Positions 58,441 to 64,000 of a stretch of DNA of 64,000 nucleotides are shown one piece after another. Positions within the stretch are counted from its first letter, which is position 1. Each line of letters begins with the position of its first letter. Source of the stretch: Adiantum capillus-veneris (lineage: Eukaryota; Streptophyta; Polypodiopsida; Polypodiales; Pteridaceae); contig CM043962.1 in assembly GCA_014529385.2 (NCBI GenBank), positions 121,607,970 through 121,671,969 on the forward strand. Reading direction: 5' to 3'. The position numbers and the translations under genes were made by a program. Below the pieces are notes generated by a model that saw only the letters and a program-made list of their open reading frames with translations, did not search any database and had not been told where the DNA came from.

Positions 58441-58905
58441 TTATAGCAAGACTAAAAGGCACATCTGAACATCGTTGTACTCTGGTGGTGGTGGTTCACT
58501 TGGTGTTTGACCCTTTTGTCCAAAGAAAGTGGGAAATGTGCAAAGAGTCTTGGTCTTGCATTTCTTCTTCTGTTTGCTTAATGCCATGAGCTTGTGTATC
58601 TGGGACTCCTTGCTGCTCACGTTGCCTTTGTGGAGGTGTTGGCTCACTTTGAGCTAGAGGTGTGATTGTGACCGAAGAGGTGAATGAATGGGTACATCTT
58701 GATGTTGCTCCTCCTCCGTGTCTCTCGTCTTCTCTTTACCTTTGCTCCCTTCAACCTGTAACTTAGCTCTAGCTCCTAGAGCTGCCTTTCTTTGCTCTTC
58801 AACTACTCTGAGCACTTCTTCCTTTTGTATGTATATCTTTTCATCACCTTCTGCTGTGCTTCTGCAGCCTCACATGTTGATATTAGTGCACTCCAGGCCA
58901 GTACG
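58441..58905 (-). pseudogene. Unrecognised charged coding segment
   Basis: Two overlapping minus-strand frames: KIYIQKEEVLRVVEEQRKAA, then GSKGKEKTRDTEEEQHQD (58870-58655), and KGNVSSKESQIHKLMALSKQ (58647-58441). A possible acceptor AG lies before GCTGCAGAAGCACAG at about 58866-58880. It may be an exon or a gag tail; no family recognised. Confidence 0.35.
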
Positions 58906-60871
58906 GTGATCAGTTCATTCCTAGGGTTTGATAAGTGCATCACTTTACATACCTCAACTCATGGTTTTTTCAAACAAGAGTTTACAGAGGTAGCCAAAAA
59001 AATCAAGGTGATTCCTCTCCGTTTTTTTAATATTTTTTAGCTGATTGAGGCATTTGAGTCCATATCTTGCTCTCTTCCTCCCCATGTTTGGCTTGTTTAG
59101 CTGATTACTTTATCCCCGTCCATCATGAAATATGGATCTATTTGGGGAGCGGGAAAGTAGATGAATCATTATGCGATTATTCTAATTCATCAAGCATTCG
59201 AAAAGATGCCATTAAAAATTGGCCTCAATTACAGTTTACTTTGATTGAGTGCATGGATGATGAAGCCACCTCCCAGAGATGCTGAATGACACTGCAGGAT
59301 CTGTAAGACAGATAATGAATTTCTGCTCTCCCCAACAACTATGAACACGTCAACAACTCAAGGACAACTCAAGGGAACAAACTGCGCTGACGAGAAGAAA
59401 AGACAGAAGAAGAGTTGAAAACACTAGTTGGAACCAGATATAATCATCCAATAACTCACCTTCGCCACAACCTGTGCTATAAACAAGAACTCTCACATTC
59501 TACATGATAATTTCTCCAGAATGAATGAGATGTGAAGCCCCAAGTAGGTGTTCCAACAAAATAAGCCTTGACTGAATGGTATAGAAATGGCCCAACTAAA
59601 CAAAAACTGCCTTGAGAATGGTACAGAGATACGTCATGTCGAATGTTAAGTATCACCCTAAAGTGTAGTGCGCTTTCGGGCAGTGTTCATGTATGGCCTT
59701 ATTACCCATTCGTTCTGGGCTTCCGTTTGATCCATGGTCCCCAGCTTTATCTGCAGAATCAATGACAATTAGCGAGAGTGTCATAAGCCAATTCAAAGCA
59801 ACGTCGTCTTTAGGGCAATCACAGTTATTGCTAAAATCCAGGAGCCTTCTTTTGAACTGCGCTTAAACCGTGTCAATCACACAGCCCTCCCCCTGACCTT
59901 GACCATGAATGATGAAAAAAAAACTCATTGCACCTGCCTGTTCTCTGTCATTATGTGTGCTGATTTGAAAAGAAATGACTATAGACCTCGGCCTCTCCCT
60001 CTTCTTATTTGAGAACACAGCCAGTTTCTTCCTCACAGGAACTCATAACACTCCATTTACCTGATAAAGTCGCATTTCAAATCGTGGGCCAACTTCCTTC
60101 AGCTCTATTGACTTCACCCCTGCTGGCTTTTCATAAACATGGTGTCTGCAATGAAAGTAGGAAACTTAACATTCCAAAACACATATATATACCAATAAAA
60201 AAAGCCAAGCTTCACCTTCAAGAGAAAATGCCAGTTACAGACTCAAGGTTGTCACCCATAATACAGCAATACCATCAGCCACATCATGCATAGTTATGAC
60301 TATATACTACCACATCCCCACCAAGGTTGTTGGTGCTCAATAGTGGGTGCAGAACTACCCAGCAATATAAGCCCCCCTCTCCCTAGAACACTCACACCTG
60401 CACGCATGCACATGCATGTGTGAGCATACATCCATACAAAAGAGTCTGCGTATTGTTGTTTTTCTCATGGCTCTAGAGATGCAGGGCTGACAGCCATAAT
60501 GACACCCAGCACTAAAAGCAGCAGTAAATGAGAAAAAGAACAAAAAGACTATCCCGTAAAATTGACGCTTACCGGAATGATACGTAATCCGATTGGTTTG
60601 CAAATGTTATTATGCGTTTTGAGTCAGGCTTTGGAACTGGAAAGAGATGCTTCAGTATGTTGGCCGTCCTTGAACCTAGCTAAAAATGCCAGACACTTCA
60701 GTTGCCACCCCAACACTCTTAATGTCAACAAATAGTTGCCATGTATGCCTACCTTAGAGTTGAAGTTATGCCTACCTTGCTGTTGAAGTTATTTAAGATC
60801 AGGTGAGGATAGGCTTCTGACATAGTCCCAAGTGCTCCTTTGTCCTTGATGTCATGCCTTGTCACCTACAA

Positions 60872-60875
<4 letters not shown>
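58906..60875. other. No recognised feature
   Basis: Mixed-composition spacer with short frames only; a few intron-like T-rich stretches but no supported exon. Confidence 0.45.
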
Positions 60876-60921
<46 letters not shown>

Positions 60922-60982
60922 GATAGATCTTTAAGGTCTCTTGGGATAGTTTCCTACGAAGTTAAAACATTCTTCTTCTTCT

Positions 60983-61058
<76 letters not shown>
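60876..61058. repeat. Two (CT)n microsatellites
   Basis: 60876-60918 and 60986-61058, separated by about 65 bp and a (TTC)5 stretch. Confidence 0.97.
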
Positions 61059-61059
<1 letters not shown>

Positions 61060-61415
61060 GACCTGCTGCTGATGGCGTAGCGGGCTGCTACCTCTCGCTG
61101 TACAAAGTGAAGGCCTCTCTCTGCACGACCTGAAGGCAGCTCTCTACCTGACCTGCTGCTGCACAAGGACTGCACGACCTATATTGCAAAGCAGCGTGGG
61201 TGCAGTTCTGCAGCTGAGGGTGGGCGAGTTCTGAGGGCAGCAGGAGGTGAGGGCAACTCTGCAGCGCGTAACGAGGGCCTCTCTGTAGCACGAGTGAGGA
61301 CAGCACGTGAAGCGAAGGGCGCCTCTCCTCACCTGCCACAGCGATGTGAAGGCCTCTCTCTGCAGCAAAGTGAGATCTCTCACTGCAGGCAGTCAATACC
61401 TGCTCCCCCCCTGTC
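61059..61415. repeat. GC-rich segment of degenerate short repeats
   Basis: GTGAAGGCCTCTCTCTGCA-like words recur (61105, 61350) with GACCTGCTGCTG and GGGC-rich pieces. Leader-like position between CT tracts and a short ORF. Confidence 0.5.
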
Positions 61416-61676
61416 ATGAGGATGGACCAATCAGTTGATGTCGGGGATGACAATATTTACGAAACCCCGCCTAAATTGAAAGCAACATTTAGGCGAAGGA
61501 TTCGGGAGAGCACACTATTGCCAGGTTCTGTGAGATCAGAGAAACTTTCTAGAGTCAAAGATGACTTAATGTATGAGAAAGTAAAGGTGATGATTAAGGC
61601 AGAGCTGAGCCTTTTGAGCAGTGACATTGAAAAAGAGATGTATGCAAATGCGGAGACTTACAAAAAAGCTTTGTAA
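61416..61676 (+). CDS. Unrecognised 86-codon ORF
   Basis: Starts MRMDQSVDVGDDNIYETPPK, with a basic middle (FRRRIRES) and a helical C-terminal half (KVKVMIKAELSLLSSDIEKE). It follows CT-rich leader sequence, a layout like the micro-ORFs in arms L and R, which also begin MRMD. Could be a first exon or short gag-like protein; no function proposed. Confidence 0.4.
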   Translation: MRMDQSVDVGDDNIYETPPKLKATFRRRIRESTLLPGSVRSEKLSRVKDDLMYEKVKVMIKAELSLLSSDIEKEMYANAETYKKAL

Positions 61677-63340
61677 GCAAATATGAGCAGGTACTTCATC
61701 GCAAACGAGAAGCGAGAAGGTTTCGGCCTACGCTTGGGGATTCCGGGAACGGAATTCGGAAATTGTCTGCGGAGTCTCGACTCCGAGTACTAACGGAAAA
61801 AGGATTGAGAGCTCGTTTCTCAGATTTCCCTTACGGGAAGGAACGACCATCGAGTCAAAGAATTAGAACGGAGGGGTTTTATGTCACCAGCGTGTGACTA
61901 CTATCTATCCTTTTTGTTGATTTCTTTCTTATTATCTATTTACTTTCACTTTTTGGAAACACCCCTCGAGAAATCTAACTGCCCTGCATTGCATAGCTAG
62001 TGTGGAACTGTCCAGAGGGAGTCCAGGCCTGAGGGCAAGAGAGCACTAAGGTTAGACAAAGACTATGGTTAGCCAAAGTGGGGTCATTGACTAGCCAAAG
62101 TGGAATCCTTTGCTACAGAGGCTACATTTCAGTTCTGGATGTGGCCGTAGTGTACAAAGAGGGTCGGATGACCTAGAAAGATACAATGGCAGCATCTCCT
62201 AAAATTTAGGGAACTGCTATTTTGGGACCTGAAAATGTGTTGGCATCATTACCTCCGGAATGTCAAGGGGAACATTTTCTTACTCTGCCATGAAGTCAAC
62301 TGGGCAACCGGTTGGGAGATTTTTAGGCGGCAACCCCGAAACGGGAAAATGCTTGTAAATGCGCCAAGTGGCACATTCTGGTGCACTTTCCTCATGCAGA
62401 AAAATGGGCGCTGATTTTTAAGCTGGGAGAGGCTCATTTGCTGATTTTTGTCACAGGTTAAGAGCTATGGAGTGCTTGCTTTCCCTCCTATGTACAGTGC
62501 GGTGCCAAGAGTGATGCCCTGCAAGCTACGCATTGCCCTCTCTCTCCCCTATGGCAGTATGTTATGCCCCTCTAGTGGGCTTTTCAATTGACCAATGTAC
62601 AGTTGTGTGGGTTCATGCGCGATTGCCGAGGCAAGAGCCTCTTGCATAGGTACTGGATTAGCTAGCCACTAATCCCCCGCAAGTACAGGTGAATTCGGAG
62701 AGGTTTCACGCCAAAAATCTCGTCCGATTCAAAGGGCAAGTAGCCCTACAGGTGTGGGAGCTCGAGGACTTGCTACGGATGCGACCGGCACGCGAAACGG
62801 AGCCCGAAACAGTAAATTACAGCCTGCTGTGTATTTTTGCAGGTTTAGGGTTTTGGCCCTAAACGGACCCTAATACCCCCAAGAGATTCGGGGACGCAAG
62901 GGGACCGCTATACAGGTGATCTGGCGCATTTTCGGGGCTGAAAACAGAGAATTCAGCGTGCTGCAGATTCTCGCCAGGTTTTGCAAAGTGCCCGTATGCG
63001 TCGGGAAAGTCAGTCAATGCGTGGGAATACTGACTGTGAAGGGTCCTAGTACAATTATGCCGCCGAAATCGGGCTGGAACAGTTGAAATTCAGCCGAGCT
63101 TGTGCGGGGCAGCTTGTAGGGAACCACAACGTTTATTCCCTCTTTTGAAGAATAAAGAAATACCTAAAGGGGCGCCTAAGTTAGAGGCCAATCTGGTGTC
63201 GGTCTACTCATACAGGTGCAATCTAGCAGCCTGTATCCCTTTCCCCCGTGTTGTGTCTTGAAAGTACAGGTAAAGTGGACGACAAATTAAATGGGTGAAA
63301 GCAAATAAGGTTTAAGTTAAAGTCTACCACCCTTTTTGGA
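61677..63340. other. No gene recognised; recurrent TACAGGTG words
   Basis: Higher GC than the spacers to the left. TACAGGTG occurs at 62684, 62747, 62911 and 63211, and TACAGGTA at 63264. No frame of note. Confidence 0.45.
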
Positions 63341-63577
63341 TTGAACAGGCCGGTTTCATTTTCTCCGGTTCTTGTGCTTGTAAAAAGATTCTCTCTAATA
63401 AGAATTCTCTTTAACGGGGGGACCAGCCCATTCTCTGGTCCCCAGTACTATGTCGATCTTCTCACACTATCTCTCTCTCTCTATTTAATTCTCTCTATAT
63501 CCTTTGGCTTCAGTATTAAGTGATACATTCTATTTATCTGAGTATATTTTATAATGTTATGCGCTCCCGTTTGTGAC
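63341..63577 (+). other. LTR-like segment with hairpin
   Basis: CTTGTAAAAAGATTCTCTCT is followed by a perfect 9-bp hairpin, GGGGACCAG (63418-63426) / CTGGTCCCC (63435-63443). The same layout appears at 39880-39966, suggesting a shared R/U5-type region. Confidence 0.35.
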
Positions 63578-63615
63578 CCCCCCCCCCCCCCCCCCCCCTC
63601 TCTCTCTCTCTCTCT
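63578..63615. repeat. Poly-C then (CT)n
   Basis: About 21 C followed by CT repeats. Confidence 0.95.
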
Positions 63616-63700
63616 TGCCACACACATAATGTGAGCACTCAGCAAAACTTAATTCTTATATCAGCTCTTTGTTCTCTCGTTTACTGGTTTTTTACAAAGG

Positions 63701-63786
63701 TACGTATTTTTACGTACATAAAAATTTTATCCACACGGAACAACGTACAGTACGCACAGATACGTACCGTACATTACGTATGGTAC
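63701..63786. repeat. Cluster of TACGTA palindromes
   Basis: TACGTA at 63701, 63711, 63761 and 63775, with ACGTAC at 63743 and GTACGCAC, CCGTAC variants between. No gene context. Confidence 0.85.
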
Positions 63787-64000
63787 CACCTTGGTCTTCT
63801 GTGTTTTCATTATGTTGGAGTGATATCTCACGCACATTGCACTGAGGAGCGCCCATTGTAGACACTATCCCCGCTACAGGTCCTCAACTAAAGTCTCACT
63901 CCATCGAAAGTCGAGTCAAGGAGCTACCTGGTTTAAGCTCTCTATATTAGTCTGTTGGTTTCGATTGGTCTGGGCCTGCTTCAGCTTGGTCTCGTCCAGT

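Overview
The window reads as nuclear DNA of a land plant with a large, repeat-filled genome. The evidence is a set of degraded plant-type transposable elements: Ty3/gypsy elements of the Athila/Tat (non-chromovirus) style with tRNA-Asp-like primer sites, a Ty1/copia fragment and a solo copia LTR, LINE pieces, tRNA-derived SINEs and many long (CT)n, (GA)n and (CA)n tracts. I found no intact host gene, rRNA or functional tRNA. The species cannot be named from the sequence; a fern, lycophyte or gymnosperm-like genome would fit.

Layout. 1-6519: 5' half of a minus-strand Ty3/gypsy element (E1) leaving the left edge, with LTR, a duplicated primer site, a leader carrying four near-perfect palindromes, and a gag-protease frame broken by only two in-frame stops. 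6520-9660: unassigned, with an organelle-like stretch near 6740-7400. 9661-10767: an RNase H coding region after a (CT)27 tract. 10948-14523: repeat unit U copy 1, with a SINE and a copia primer site. 15104-24961: Ty3/gypsy element E2 on the plus strand, decayed, with a 1.0-kb inversion inside pol and an extra retropepsin-like segment after integrase. 25193-25652: an unclassified acidic ORF.

26096-32090: U copy 2 (27574-31949), interrupted at 29372-30147 by an insert whose sequence also occurs inverted at 26096-26703. 32607-35953 and 46226-49455: a 3.3-kb inverted repeat pair (A/B) with arrays of a mini-hairpin motif. Between them lie a truncated copia element, a minisatellite, and a third gypsy fragment (E3, 41515-44100) that shares E1's palindromes. 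49526-52335: duplicated exon-like blocks and a transposase-like pseudogene. 53561-54267: solo copia LTR. 56793-57990: LINE with an inverted 5' part, as twin priming produces. 58400-64000: mostly unassigned, with microsatellites and two small candidate coding segments.

The region works as a record of nested insertion and rearrangement, not as an operon or gene cluster. The items most worth following up are the palindrome array shared by E1 and E3, the retropepsin-like segment after the E2 integrase, the pol inversion, the filled and unfilled versions of unit U, and the hairpin minisatellite.
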